This document shows, piece after piece, positions 8,125-17,101 of a stretch of 64,000 nucleotides of DNA (the stretch's first letter is position 1; every line of letters begins with the position of its first letter). The translations under genes were made by a program, and so were the position numbers. Origin of the DNA: Sedimentisphaerales bacterium (GTDB taxonomy: Bacteria > Planctomycetota > Phycisphaerae > Sedimentisphaerales > SM23-30). The stretch is from contig JANQJS010000059.1 in NCBI GenBank assembly GCA_028281535.1, positions 57,706 through 121,705 on the forward strand. The letters run 5' to 3'. The notes under the pieces are model-generated. The model saw only the letters and a list, made by a program, of their open reading frames with translations, had not been told where the DNA came from and made no database searches.

Positions 8125-10539
8125 ATGGGAAAAGGAGCCAAAACAGCCTGGGGAATTGACCTTGGAAATTCAACCCTAAAAGCCATTAAGGTTGGCCAAA
8201 CAGATGGTGGTGTTGAGGTTTTAGATTTTGCGGTTATTGAATATGATGGCAAAATCTTATCCCAATCTGAAATTGATGAACAACAACGTATGGATTTAAT
8301 TGACCGTGCTCTAGAGCGATTTGTTGAAGAGCATGAAATTACTAAAGATGCCATGGTTGTGTCTGTGCCTGGACAAAGTAGTTTTTCACGTTTTGTGAAA
8401 TTGCCTCCTGTCGACAAAAAATCAATTCCGCGTACGGTTACTTACGAGGCTGTTCAGCAGATTCCATTTGACATTGAAGATGTAGAATGGGATTGGCAAG
8501 CCTTCGAAGATAACGACTCACCAGAGGTTGAAGTCGGGATATTCGCGATAAAAAAAGAATTGGTCAATAATGCCCTTGATCCTTTTGTGCGTGCTGGCAT
8601 AAATGTGGGGTCTGTGCAAATGTCTCCTATGGCCTTATATAACTTTCTGAGCTATGACCAGAAATTCTTAGAAGAGAGTGGTGGCAAAGATGCTGTGATT
8701 GCTCTTGATATTGGGGCTGATAATACCGATTTGGTTATAGCCGATGGTGTGCGAGTCTGGCAGAGAAGTATTCCGATTGGTGGTAATCAATTTACCGAAG
8801 CCGTTCAAAAAGCATTCAAGTTGAGTTTTGCGAAGGCTGAAGCCCTTAAGCGAACAGCTTCTACAAGCAAGTATGCACGTCAGATATTTCAGGCGATGCG
8901 ATCGGTTTTTGCTGATTTAGCAGCAGAAGTGCAACGTTCTTTGGGTTTTTACTCTAGCAGTAATCGTCAGGTGAAATTTAAAGAAGTTGTTGCTTTGGGC
9001 AATGCAATTAAAATGCCTGGTTTGGTTAAGTTTTTGCAACAAAGTTTGTCCTTGCCTGTTAAGCGTTTGGACACGTTTGATTCTTTAACGGTATCACCTG
9101 ATGTTTCCATGGCGCAATATACTGAGAATCTTCCAAGTCTCGCTACCGTCTATGGGTTAGCCTTGCAGGCTTTGGGCAAAGGGCAGATTAATAGTAATTT
9201 ATTGCCAACGGAAATAGTCAAAAAATCACAATGGAAACAAAAGCGCATCTGGTTTACCGTTTCTGCAGCTGTGTTTGTGATGAGCTCTATGCTTTTTCTC
9301 TTTCAAGCAATATCGCAAGGGATGCAGGCGGATACAGCTATTAAAGATTTAGATAAATTTCTTCGGCGTTCAAAGATTATCGATTCAAATGCGAATGATA
9401 AAAAGAAGTATGAGACGATCATTAGTGAGGCCGAAAAAAGTATTAAGCAAGATTCAAATGTCTATGCCTCAAGAAATTTAGTGCCGAAAATTTTAAGATC
9501 CATTCGGGAATGCTTACCAAATGTAAGTAATGTCTTTGATCCAGCTCAAGTAGCGATGCATACAGCTTTCGCTGAAGGAAATCGCGATGTTGTTATGGAA
9601 ATGCCGCGCAAACAAAGGGAGCAGGTCTTCCTGAGTAACGTCAAGATTATTTATACCAATAATTTAAATCGCGGATTTGATGAAATCTTGTCTGAATGGA
9701 AAACAAAACAGACAGAGAGTGCAGCACCAAGTACTCAGAAAAAAACAAAAAAAGATCTATTTGGTGGTAAAGGTGGGTTTTCATTGTTTGGTGGTAAAAA
9801 GAAAAAGAAGGGGGCATTACCATCAGGGTCTGGGTCTGCTAAAAATCGACGCGCAGTTGGTAGTGATGGGTTTAGCAAAGATGTCGTTCCTGGTTTCGTT
9901 GTATTGATTGAAGGAAGCACGCCACACGAAAAAGGATTCGAATACTTATTTCCGCAAAATGTTGGAGTCGATCGTGATCAGTGGGGCTTTTACAATCGAT
10001 TACTCTATTTGGGTAAAACGGATAAGCGAATTCTCGAGGCGGAAAATAAGACAGATGATAAATCCAATTCTAAAAAAACCACTAAAAACAAAGTTGCGAG
10101 ATCTGGTCCTATGACTCCGCTCGCACGATTAGAAAATCAACGGATGGCAAAAATGCCTTTTGAGGCATATGTGCCATCAATGGATAAATTGGAATTATAT
10201 TTTGACACTTTGGATCATGGGTTAATCACAACTAAAAATTTGAAAAATGATGTTCAGCCGCCAAATTATAATTTTGGAATTCAACGTGCCGAAGATACTA
10301 CCCCTGGGAATTTAGATAGTTCAGTAAAGGCAATCACTCAAAGTGGAAAATTAGACTCTGTTCAGCCATTGAAGGCTTTTTATGATCCATTTACATTAGA
10401 GCCAATAACGAAAACGTATGTAAAAGATGATCGTGGGTTTGTGATTTTGAACCGTAGAGGTGAACCTACCATGAATAATAATGATTATTGGTTTAGGCTA
10501 AAGCTAAAAATTAAATTAAAAGGTTCAACCAAGAAATAG
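8125..10539 (+). CDS. PilM-like type IV pilus assembly protein with C-terminal membrane extension
   Basis: 804 residues. Residues 1-345 are an actin-like PilM/FtsA-fold ATPase: WGIDLGNSTLKAIKV (phosphate 1), SVPGQSSFSRFVKLPPVD, IALDIGADNTDLVIADG (phosphate 2) and VVALGNAIKMPGLVKFLQ (adenosine loop). Unlike ordinary PilM (about 350 residues), it continues with a transmembrane helix (about 372-395) and a predicted periplasmic part, partly coiled, as if a PilN-like protein were fused on. A Gly/Lys-rich low-complexity stretch lies near 539-575. It would be the cytoplasmic-to-inner-membrane platform of a type IV pilus or type II secretion-like machine. AAGGA lies 8 nt before the ATG. Confidence 0.8.
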   Translation: MGKGAKTAWGIDLGNSTLKAIKVGQTDGGVEVLDFAVIEYDGKILSQSEIDEQQRMDLIDRALERFVEEHEITKDAMVVSVPGQSSFSRFVKLPPVDKKSIPRTVTYEAVQQIPFDIEDVEWDWQAFEDNDSPEVEVGIFAIKKELVNNALDPFVRAGINVGSVQMSPMALYNFLSYDQKFLEESGGKDAVIALDIGADNTDLVIADGVRVWQRSIPIGGNQFTEAVQKAFKLSFAKAEALKRTASTSKYARQIFQAMRSVFADLAAEVQRSLGFYSSSNRQVKFKEVVALGNAIKMPGLVKFLQQSLSLPVKRLDTFDSLTVSPDVSMAQYTENLPSLATVYGLALQALGKGQINSNLLPTEIVKKSQWKQKRIWFTVSAAVFVMSSMLFLFQAISQGMQADTAIKDLDKFLRRSKIIDSNANDKKKYETIISEAEKSIKQDSNVYASRNLVPKILRSIRECLPNVSNVFDPAQVAMHTAFAEGNRDVVMEMPRKQREQVFLSNVKIIYTNNLNRGFDEILSEWKTKQTESAAPSTQKKTKKDLFGGKGGFSLFGGKKKKKGALPSGSGSAKNRRAVGSDGFSKDVVPGFVVLIEGSTPHEKGFEYLFPQNVGVDRDQWGFYNRLLYLGKTDKRILEAENKTDDKSNSKKTTKNKVARSGPMTPLARLENQRMAKMPFEAYVPSMDKLELYFDTLDHGLITTKNLKNDVQPPNYNFGIQRAEDTTPGNLDSSVKAITQSGKLDSVQPLKAFYDPFTLEPITKTYVKDDRGFVILNRRGEPTMNNNDYWFRLKLKIKLKGSTKK

Positions 10540-10590
10540 ATTTGTGATCAATTTTGTATGATATTGTAACCTTGTTAAAAAGGATAATTT

Positions 10591-11880
10591 ATGGGATTAA
10601 TTAAAAAAAATCTATTGTTGATTGTATTCATCTTGATTTTTCTCGCAGGCATGGGCATTTTTGCTTACGGGTGGACTGTATTTGGCAAGAATGATGAGAA
10701 AATACAAACAGTAGATAGAAAATATAGGAAAATAAAAGGTTTAAGAAGTAAGCTCGTAGCGAATAATGTTTTGGCTAATTATGAGAGAGTCGCAAACGCT
10801 TCTAAAAGAAGCCAAGAGGAGTTCCGAAATGATATTATTGCTACAACTGACCGGCCTTTAATTTTTGATGGTGTGTTTCCAAAACCGTCTGGCTTAACCT
10901 TTGACAATTTATATCAGGATTTTTCTGGTATGTATTGTGATTTAGTTGATGGTTATCTAAAAACACTTAATGCCGGCTCTCGTCCTTCTGTTGTTGATGA
11001 AGAGGCAGTTCGGTCAAAAATTGATTCAACCAGTTCCGTTGGAGGTGGTATACGGGGTTTGAATTCAAATGCCGCGACAAATACAGGGGCGGATATACAG
11101 GTTAATGAGCTTCGTAAAGAGCGTTCGAGGAAAATTAGTATTTATGCTAATCACAACTCCTTTTTTGCTTATGAGTTTTGGCGTAATTTTCAATTAGATA
11201 AAAATGATACCATGTTAAAAAATAGTTGGTATACCCAAATAGGTCATTGGATTCAGGAGGATGTTGTACATGCAATTCGAGATATTAATTATCCCTCAAG
11301 GTCCGTTGCAAAGTCGCCCGTAAAGCGTTTGATTGAAATTTCATTTGGTGGGCCGGCTTTTTCGGGTCGACCGAGTGTAAGTGATGACAAACGAAAGGCA
11401 GAAATTGTTACACGTCGTGTTAATAATAGTGTTTATATGACCCCTGAATATTTGAGGGCTCGTGCTAGCAAAGCCGGGGCAAGCGGAAAAGGAAGTTCCG
11501 GTAGTTATGGTCAAATGACCTACGCTTGGACAAAACGATCCAGTGATAAACTAGTCGATGTCGTGCATTTTGAAATTGCTGTTGTGATTGATTCTACTCG
11601 GATAAATGATTTTATTGATGTATTGCAAAGTGATAAGTTTACCGAGGACGTATCGGGCAATGGTGAGATTACTAAAACCAACAGGCGTAACCAAATGACT
11701 GTTCTTCAGATTCAATTAGATCCTTTAAATATTACTGAAGAAGAAAAGGGTGGTTTTTTCTATGGCCCTTCTTCATTGAAAGTATTAAGAGTTATATGTG
11801 AATATACTTTTTATCGTGAAGGCTATGACCGATATATGCCCGAAATGGTTAAAAATGAATTGAATCCCAAAAAGAAATAA
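10591..11880 (+). CDS. Bitopic inner-membrane protein, possible pilus-platform component
   Basis: 429 residues. One N-terminal membrane helix (LLLIVFILIFLAGMGIFAYG, about residues 8-27) is followed by a long predicted periplasmic region beginning with a basic coiled segment. The topology (short cytoplasmic tail, one helix, coil, globular end) matches PilN/PilO-type proteins, and the gene follows the PilM-like gene by 51 nt with an AAGGA ribosome-binding site. Sequence alone does not place it in a named family, so the PilO-like role is inferred from topology and position. Confidence 0.6.
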   Translation: MGLIKKNLLLIVFILIFLAGMGIFAYGWTVFGKNDEKIQTVDRKYRKIKGLRSKLVANNVLANYERVANASKRSQEEFRNDIIATTDRPLIFDGVFPKPSGLTFDNLYQDFSGMYCDLVDGYLKTLNAGSRPSVVDEEAVRSKIDSTSSVGGGIRGLNSNAATNTGADIQVNELRKERSRKISIYANHNSFFAYEFWRNFQLDKNDTMLKNSWYTQIGHWIQEDVVHAIRDINYPSRSVAKSPVKRLIEISFGGPAFSGRPSVSDDKRKAEIVTRRVNNSVYMTPEYLRARASKAGASGKGSSGSYGQMTYAWTKRSSDKLVDVVHFEIAVVIDSTRINDFIDVLQSDKFTEDVSGNGEITKTNRRNQMTVLQIQLDPLNITEEEKGGFFYGPSSLKVLRVICEYTFYREGYDRYMPEMVKNELNPKKK

Positions 11881-11935
11881 TCACGCTTAAACTTAAATAA
11901 ACATTATTCATAATTAAAATAACAGGACATTCGAT

Positions 11936-13633
11936 ATGGCAAAGAAGCAAGGTTCGATCGTTGATATCTTATTTATGCTGAGTGACAAAATTGTGCTTTT
12001 GATTACAATTGGAGTACTTGGTTGGGTTGTTTACGATTGTTTCATTAAGCCAAAAGGTGTACAGGATGGTGGCCAGGTTTTAAGTACCTCCAAAGCTGCT
12101 GCTGATGGTGGTGTATTAATCGATGGTTATATTAATCAAATTAAGCGACCAGATAATTCAACCAAGCCACCTGAAATGGTAGATGTCAAAGACTTGTTCG
12201 CTAGAAAACAAACATTTAAAACAGATCAAATTGATAGAATTCCTCTTCGGCCTATTTTTCTTGTTGATATGGAATTAGAAGAAGACCGCATGGCATATAC
12301 TATCCCTGAGATACCGCGGACAAGTCAAGCGAAGATCGACCATTTTCATGGTCGAGTTTATAGGCCTGTTATTCAAGAATTGTCGCTTGAAAATGACCAA
12401 GTTACTAATGAAGTTGCTGATGTCAATGTTATTACTGTTGAAGCTATGATACCATTTAAGGAATTACGTGCTCAATTTAATAGGAATTTTGGGCGTGCTC
12501 AACAGCCTTTTGAAGTGACTGAACCAGTATTTGCTGATGTTAATTTACAACGTTCCCAATTAAATGCAGATGGTATTTGGTCAGATTGGCAGAATGTAGA
12601 ACGTATATCTGTTGATCCAATAAAAACAGCGATGATCTCCTTTGATATTAGAAAATATTCTAATAAAAGTTATTTGAACTATTTAAAAATATTTCAACAA
12701 CCAACTTTGCAAAAATCTATTTTGCAACCCGGTATGTATGATGTGGTAGATTTAGAAGAATGGTTGCCACCAACGAAACGGTTGAAAAAATTAAAAGAAA
12801 ATAAAAGTGGTGGTGGTATAAAACGTCGTAATGTCGTTGATCGTAAAAAAGTGACAGATAATAAACGAAAAAACTTCATGGGAATATTGGGTGGTAATAA
12901 GAAAAAGAAAGGTGGTTCTTTATCATTATTTCTGGGTGGAGCGAGAAAATCCAATAATCAAACCAAATCAAATAAAGAGAGCGAAAACGTGAATTCAGAA
13001 TCTTGGTTTAATCAAGAGAATATCACCCTTTGGGCACATGATGATTCCGTTAAGCCGGGTTTTGTTTATCGTTATCGAATACAAGTGGGTGTCTTTAACC
13101 CCATTGCTGGTCACAGTTGGTTTAATGAATCACAACGTCATTTAAAAGACCAGATGGTATTGTGGTCTGAGCCTATTGACGTTGATCAGTATGTGTCCGT
13201 TCCAGAGAGTACTTTGTTCTTCCCTAAAACAGTTAAGCAAAATGAAAAAACGGTAGATGTTGAAGTCTATCGCTGGCAGGATGGCCAGTGGCACACAAAA
13301 CGATTTAAACAGTTAGGTGTTGGGGCTGTTATTGGTGAAATTGAAGTTCCTAAGAAAAAGAGTTCAAGTTCATCTACCGATCCTGAACCTTTACCCATAG
13401 ATTATAGAACAAACGTTACGATTCTAGATATTATTCCAAATACACAACATTGGTGCAAAAGTGGAACAAATATTAGATCTGTTACAACAGCCGATTTAAT
13501 CGTACAAGATGAAAATGGACGTGTGACACGCATCGGGGTAGACAAGCAAACCTGGCCTGAATCGCTTCAGCAACGAAGTAAAGAAGTGCGGCGTGCATAT
13601 GTAGATCAGCGTCCACAACGTCGTCCCGGTTAA
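11936..13633 (+). CDS. Bitopic inner-membrane protein, third gene of pilM-like operon
   Basis: 565 residues. One N-terminal membrane helix (IVLLITIGVLGWVVYDCFI, about 19-37) precedes a large extracytoplasmic part. Around residues 312-335 it has a Gly/Lys-rich stretch (ILGGNKKKKGGSLSLFLGG) strikingly like the one in the PilM-like protein two genes upstream (SLFGGKKKKKG). The C-terminal half contains a fibronectin-like segment (VKPGFVYRYRIQVGVFNP). Function unknown; operon position suggests a platform or alignment subunit. Its stop overlaps the stop of the convergent minus-strand gene. Confidence 0.6.
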   Translation: MAKKQGSIVDILFMLSDKIVLLITIGVLGWVVYDCFIKPKGVQDGGQVLSTSKAAADGGVLIDGYINQIKRPDNSTKPPEMVDVKDLFARKQTFKTDQIDRIPLRPIFLVDMELEEDRMAYTIPEIPRTSQAKIDHFHGRVYRPVIQELSLENDQVTNEVADVNVITVEAMIPFKELRAQFNRNFGRAQQPFEVTEPVFADVNLQRSQLNADGIWSDWQNVERISVDPIKTAMISFDIRKYSNKSYLNYLKIFQQPTLQKSILQPGMYDVVDLEEWLPPTKRLKKLKENKSGGGIKRRNVVDRKKVTDNKRKNFMGILGGNKKKKGGSLSLFLGGARKSNNQTKSNKESENVNSESWFNQENITLWAHDDSVKPGFVYRYRIQVGVFNPIAGHSWFNESQRHLKDQMVLWSEPIDVDQYVSVPESTLFFPKTVKQNEKTVDVEVYRWQDGQWHTKRFKQLGVGAVIGEIEVPKKKSSSSSTDPEPLPIDYRTNVTILDIIPNTQHWCKSGTNIRSVTTADLIVQDENGRVTRIGVDKQTWPESLQQRSKEVRRAYVDQRPQRRPG

Positions 13634-14466
13634 TCTAATGGAATAGGATCGTCGTCGTGTGGCGTTGCGGAAGGCGTTGGTTTGGCGGTTTGTTGTGGCT
13701 GAATAACCGGCTTGGCGGATAAATTGCTTTTTACATTATTGAAAATGTTTTTAGCCGCCTTAATACTTTTGCTTTGAGCTGTAACCAGAATCGCCATTGA
13801 TAAAAACCATAGACCAACATATCTGATAAAATACATTCCTAAGTTGGTTAATCTTTCTGTTTGATCTACATAATTATTATGGATGGTATACCAATAGCTG
13901 CTGCTGAGTTGTTCATAGGTATACAAAAAACCTGGTATTTCAGGATTGACAATCGTTTGCCATGGAAATATCAATACGCATAATACTAAAGAAAGAAAAA
14001 AGGCTTTGGTTGAAAAGGCGATTTGGCCTAATTGGCCTATCATGGATATATTTAAGCCAATTAAAAGGCTAATGCTGAATAAAATCGCTGTAAAAAGAAC
14101 TAGACAATTTAATCCTTTTAATGCGATTTTTATGAATTCATTAATTAGTTTTACATTTTCAAATTCAGATTGAGCATTTGGGGCTGGATCATTATTCGTG
14201 GAATCTTGCTGAATGAATTGGTAATGAGCATTTGTCCAGGAAGTTAGGCTTCTACTTTCTGTTGTATTATAAACTAATTCTGTGTTGGATAGGTGGGGTT
14301 CAAACGGTAGTACCTGGTCAAGTACACCTAAATGCATAGTCCAGAAAATACCTTGTAATCCAATTAAAGCTAAAAACAGAAGCCAGAAAAAAAGACTTCT
14401 TGCAGCCTGGAATGTTTTAAATGCTTCGATAGCGTCATTTTGTTGAAGTTGTTGATCGTAAGCCAT
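13630..14466 (-). CDS. Hypothetical integral membrane protein
   Basis: 278 residues with about four membrane helices: SLFFWLLFLALIGLQGIFW, LVLFTAILFSISLLIGL, AFFLSLVLCVLIFPW and YVGLWFLSMAILVTAQS. The soluble tail is Pro/Ala-rich (QQTAKPTPSATPHDDD). The ATG at 14466 is preferred over a start 27 nt upstream because AGGAG sits 8 nt before it. The gene converges on the pilM-like operon and runs in the same direction as the fmdB-ftsY-nusB-ribH group. No family recognised. Confidence 0.6.
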   Translation of the reverse strand: MAYDQQLQQNDAIEAFKTFQAARSLFFWLLFLALIGLQGIFWTMHLGVLDQVLPFEPHLSNTELVYNTTESRSLTSWTNAHYQFIQQDSTNNDPAPNAQSEFENVKLINEFIKIALKGLNCLVLFTAILFSISLLIGLNISMIGQLGQIAFSTKAFFLSLVLCVLIFPWQTIVNPEIPGFLYTYEQLSSSYWYTIHNNYVDQTERLTNLGMYFIRYVGLWFLSMAILVTAQSKSIKAAKNIFNNVKSNLSAKPVIQPQQTAKPTPSATPHDDDPIPLD

Positions 14467-14535
14467 TTCTAGGTCTCCTGAAATGAAAGACAAGAATTAG
14501 ATTGCAAATGGTAGTTACTAAAAAATATTCTAAGA

Positions 14536-14784
14536 TCAGGTTGTTTTTTCGTAAACACCTTTATCTTTTTTAACCAGTTTTGTAAACCCTTTGTCTCGAA
14601 GGTTTCCGTCAGATAATAAGGCGACACCTCCGGAAAACTTCGAGGGAACCTTTTTTATTTTTACACCACATTCAGGGCATTTTTTTAATGGTTTCTCACT
14701 CATGGATTGGAGAATGTCAAAGCCATCCTTGCATCGACATTTACCTTTAACTTTTTCGGTAGCTTTATAATGGTAGATAGGCAT
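14536..14784 (-). CDS. FmdB-type zinc-ribbon protein
   Basis: 82 residues. Begins MPIYHYKATEK as in the FmdB/CxxC_CxxC_SSSS family and carries two metal-binding pairs, CRCKDGF and CPECG. Unlike most members, the segment between the first Cys residues is basic (KVKGKCRCKDG). FmdB proteins are small putative regulators of uncertain role. The ATG overlaps the ftsY stop (TAATG), indicating translational coupling. Confidence 0.75.
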   Translation of the reverse strand: MPIYHYKATEKVKGKCRCKDGFDILQSMSEKPLKKCPECGVKIKKVPSKFSGGVALLSDGNLRDKGFTKLVKKDKGVYEKTT

Positions 14785-15707
14785 TAGCTAAACAAGGCCT
14801 CCACAAATGTTTCTGGTTCAAAAGGTTCAATATCTTGTGGTTTTTCACCAAGTCCAATGAATTTGACTGGTATATTAATTTGATTTCGAATTGCAACGAC
14901 GATGCCCCCTTTTGCTGTTCCATCTAGTTTGGCAAGCATTAGCCCGGTGACATCGACTGCTTCAGAAAACATTTTAGCTTGGTTAATGGCGTTTTGTCCA
15001 GTTGTTGCATCTACCACTTGAAGTACTTCATGAGGGGCATCTGGGATTTTTTTGGCAATGACATCCCGAATTTTCGTTAACTCTTTCATGAGATTTACCT
15101 GGGTATGTAACCGCCCAGCTGTGTCAATAATAAGAACATCCGCATTTCGAGCGATCGCAGCTTCACATGCATCGTAAGCAACGGAAGCGGGGTCACTTCC
15201 TTGTTGCTGTTTCACGATGTGAACACCTGTTCTTTCGCTCCAGATGGTTAGTTGTTCAACCGCCGCAGCTCGGAAGGTATCACAAGCCCCCAGGACGACC
15301 TGTTTACCTTGTTCACTTAGCATGGCGGCTAGTTTAGCTACGCTGGTTGTTTTTCCACTGCCATTGACACCTGTGACCATAATGCATGTGGTTCCTGTGT
15401 CTGAAAATTTTAATTCACGATCCTGACTGGGCCAGTACTCGATGAGATCTTTCTTTAAGAAAGGGACGATTTCTTCCGCAGAAGTGATTTTCTTTTCTTT
15501 CCAGGCAGTTCTTAGGTCTTCGATAATTTGCATGGTCGTTTCAACGCCTAAATCATCACTGATCAACTGCTCTTCCAATTCTTCGAGAAGGGTGTCGTCT
15601 ATTTTTCTACCAAACGTTAATACACTTTTAAGCGAATCTGTGATTTTTTGACGACTTCTTTGAAGGCCATTTTTTAGTTTATCGAGTGCTTTTGCAAATA
15701 ATGCCAT
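14784..15707 (-). CDS. ftsY: Signal recognition particle receptor FtsY
   Basis: 307-residue SRP GTPase that receives ribosome-nascent chain-Ffh complexes at the membrane. The helical N domain (DDTLLEELEEQLISDDLGVE) is followed by the NG GTPase motifs: P-loop GVNGSGKTTSVAKLA, DTFRAAAVEQL, DTAGRLH, the AKLDGTAKGG G4-type motif and GLGEKPQDIEPFEP. It has only a short basic N-terminus, so it is the compact form lacking the long acidic A domain of E. coli. It lies 20 nt downstream of nusB. Confidence 0.95.
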   Translation of the reverse strand: MALFAKALDKLKNGLQRSRQKITDSLKSVLTFGRKIDDTLLEELEEQLISDDLGVETTMQIIEDLRTAWKEKKITSAEEIVPFLKKDLIEYWPSQDRELKFSDTGTTCIMVTGVNGSGKTTSVAKLAAMLSEQGKQVVLGACDTFRAAAVEQLTIWSERTGVHIVKQQQGSDPASVAYDACEAAIARNADVLIIDTAGRLHTQVNLMKELTKIRDVIAKKIPDAPHEVLQVVDATTGQNAINQAKMFSEAVDVTGLMLAKLDGTAKGGIVVAIRNQINIPVKFIGLGEKPQDIEPFEPETFVEALFS

Positions 15708-15727
15708 GATTCATATCGTCCAAGTAT

Positions 15728-16177
15728 TTATTTGTTAATTTCTTTTCGAATCGCATCTAGAACGCCATTCACAAAAGAAGGCGCTTGAGTTGTGCTGAAT
15801 AATTTCGCAATTTCAATGGCTTCGTTGATGACCGCTTTTTCTGGTATTTCTTTGCAGTACATCAATTGGTAGGCACCGAGTCGGATATTACTTCGGTCAA
15901 TCAGATCAATGCGTTTGAGTTGCCAGTTTTCACTCGTTGAACTTATCATCACATCAATTTCAGATAGATTTTTCCAGCAACCTAAAGCTAGCTCCTTGGC
16001 CATGTCATTTGCTTTTGGGTCTGTAGAATATTCTTTTAGGAATGAATCCATGTGCGATAGTGTTTCGCCATGCTGAATTTCCAGTTGATATAAAAACTGA
16101 ATGGCCAGTTGGCGAGCTATGCTTCGGTAATCCTGGTTGGTTGTCATTTCATCTTGGTTGGTAGTTGTAGAAAGCAT
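15728..16177 (-). CDS. nusB: Transcription antitermination factor NusB
   Basis: 149 residues, all-helical. Diagnostic segments are RSIARQLAIQFLYQLEIQ at the N-terminus, NWQLKRIDLIDRSNIRLGAYQL in the middle and the C-terminal PEKAVINEAIEIAKLFST..APSFVNGVLDAI. NusB with NusE binds boxA in rRNA leaders. The ribH-nusB adjacency is a common bacterial arrangement. The first residues (TTNQDEMTTNQD) are a small tandem repeat, so the true start could be a downstream Met. Confidence 0.92.
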   Translation of the reverse strand: MLSTTTNQDEMTTNQDYRSIARQLAIQFLYQLEIQHGETLSHMDSFLKEYSTDPKANDMAKELALGCWKNLSEIDVMISSTSENWQLKRIDLIDRSNIRLGAYQLMYCKEIPEKAVINEAIEIAKLFSTTQAPSFVNGVLDAIRKEINK

Positions 16178-16223
16178 TACGCGTGGAATCCTCTATTCAG
16201 TAAAACGGTTTTAGGCAACCCTA

Positions 16224-16697
16224 TTATAGTTTATCAATTTCTTTGATGACATTAATCATTTCAATTGCACTGCAAGCCGCATTGTATCCAATATTGCCAC
16301 ATTTGGCTCCTGCTCTGTCGATAGCTTGTTCGAGTGTATCGCAGGTAATCACTCCGAATAGGGTAGGGACTTGGGTTTCTAGGCCAATTTCACCAACGCC
16401 TTTTGTGATTTGCTGGCATACGTAGTCATAGTGGCTGGTTTGGCCGCGGATGATGGCTGAGAGACAAATAATCGCATCGAAATTTTTAGTTTTGGCCAGT
16501 TTTTTGGCTATCATTGGAACTTCAAAAGCTCCAGGAACCCAAACTGTTGTGATGTTATTTTTGTTACAACCATGTTTGGTTAGGCAATCCGTTGCGCCTT
16601 GGAGTAACTTTGAGGTTATGAATTCATTGAATTGGCTAACGACAATTGCAAAGGATTCGCCTTTGATTTCCATGGTGCCATGAATCGTTTTAGACAT
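16224..16697 (-). CDS. ribH: 6,7-dimethyl-8-ribityllumazine synthase
   Basis: 157 residues. Catalyses condensation of 5-amino-6-ribitylaminouracil with dihydroxybutanone phosphate in riboflavin synthesis. Family motifs are present: VVSQFNEFITSKLL (substrate loop), WVPGAFEVPMIAKKLA, CLSAIIRGQTSHYDYVCQQ with the catalytic His, PTLFGVITCDTLEQAIDRAG and GNIGYNAACSAIEM. It is the first gene of the minus-strand ribH-nusB-ftsY-fmdB group. No FMN riboswitch was recognised upstream. Confidence 0.95.
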   Translation of the reverse strand: MSKTIHGTMEIKGESFAIVVSQFNEFITSKLLQGATDCLTKHGCNKNNITTVWVPGAFEVPMIAKKLAKTKNFDAIICLSAIIRGQTSHYDYVCQQITKGVGEIGLETQVPTLFGVITCDTLEQAIDRAGAKCGNIGYNAACSAIEMINVIKEIDKL

Positions 16698-17101
16698 AAT
16701 TAACTAGCGTCCTATAAGGAGTTTATAAAATTCTCGAACATCGTGCAAACCAACTATTTTAGCATAAGCTGGGGATTGATGCAAATAGTCGAATTTCGGT
16801 GGTGAAAAAGAGGCGTACGGATTTACGCTTGTATAAGATGTTAAAAGTGTGATCGATTGTAAGTGTTTGTGAAATAATGAATAAAGTCTTTTTGTGCTGT
16901 TGGGGGTCTTTTAAGGATTTCGTAAGAATTTAGCTATGGAAAAAAATATTTTTTTTGTACATCCCCAGTGAGTAAAATTAGATTTAATAGATGGAATAGT
17001 AGGAATTTATGAAACATGTATGGTACTTGTACGTATAAGTATTATAGCGTATTATGATAATTGCTATATTAAGCTAGTGTAAAATTAGGGTAGGAGATAA
17101 T
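16698..17101. other. Divergent intergenic region, ribH / efflux operon
   Basis: AT-rich spacer with no credible gene. A possible weak plus-strand promoter is TTGTAC, a 17-nt spacer and TATTAT near 17030-17060, next to a short inverted repeat (TACTT...AAGTA). TAGGAG at about 17091-17095 is the ribosome-binding site of the efflux operon. Confidence 0.4.
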
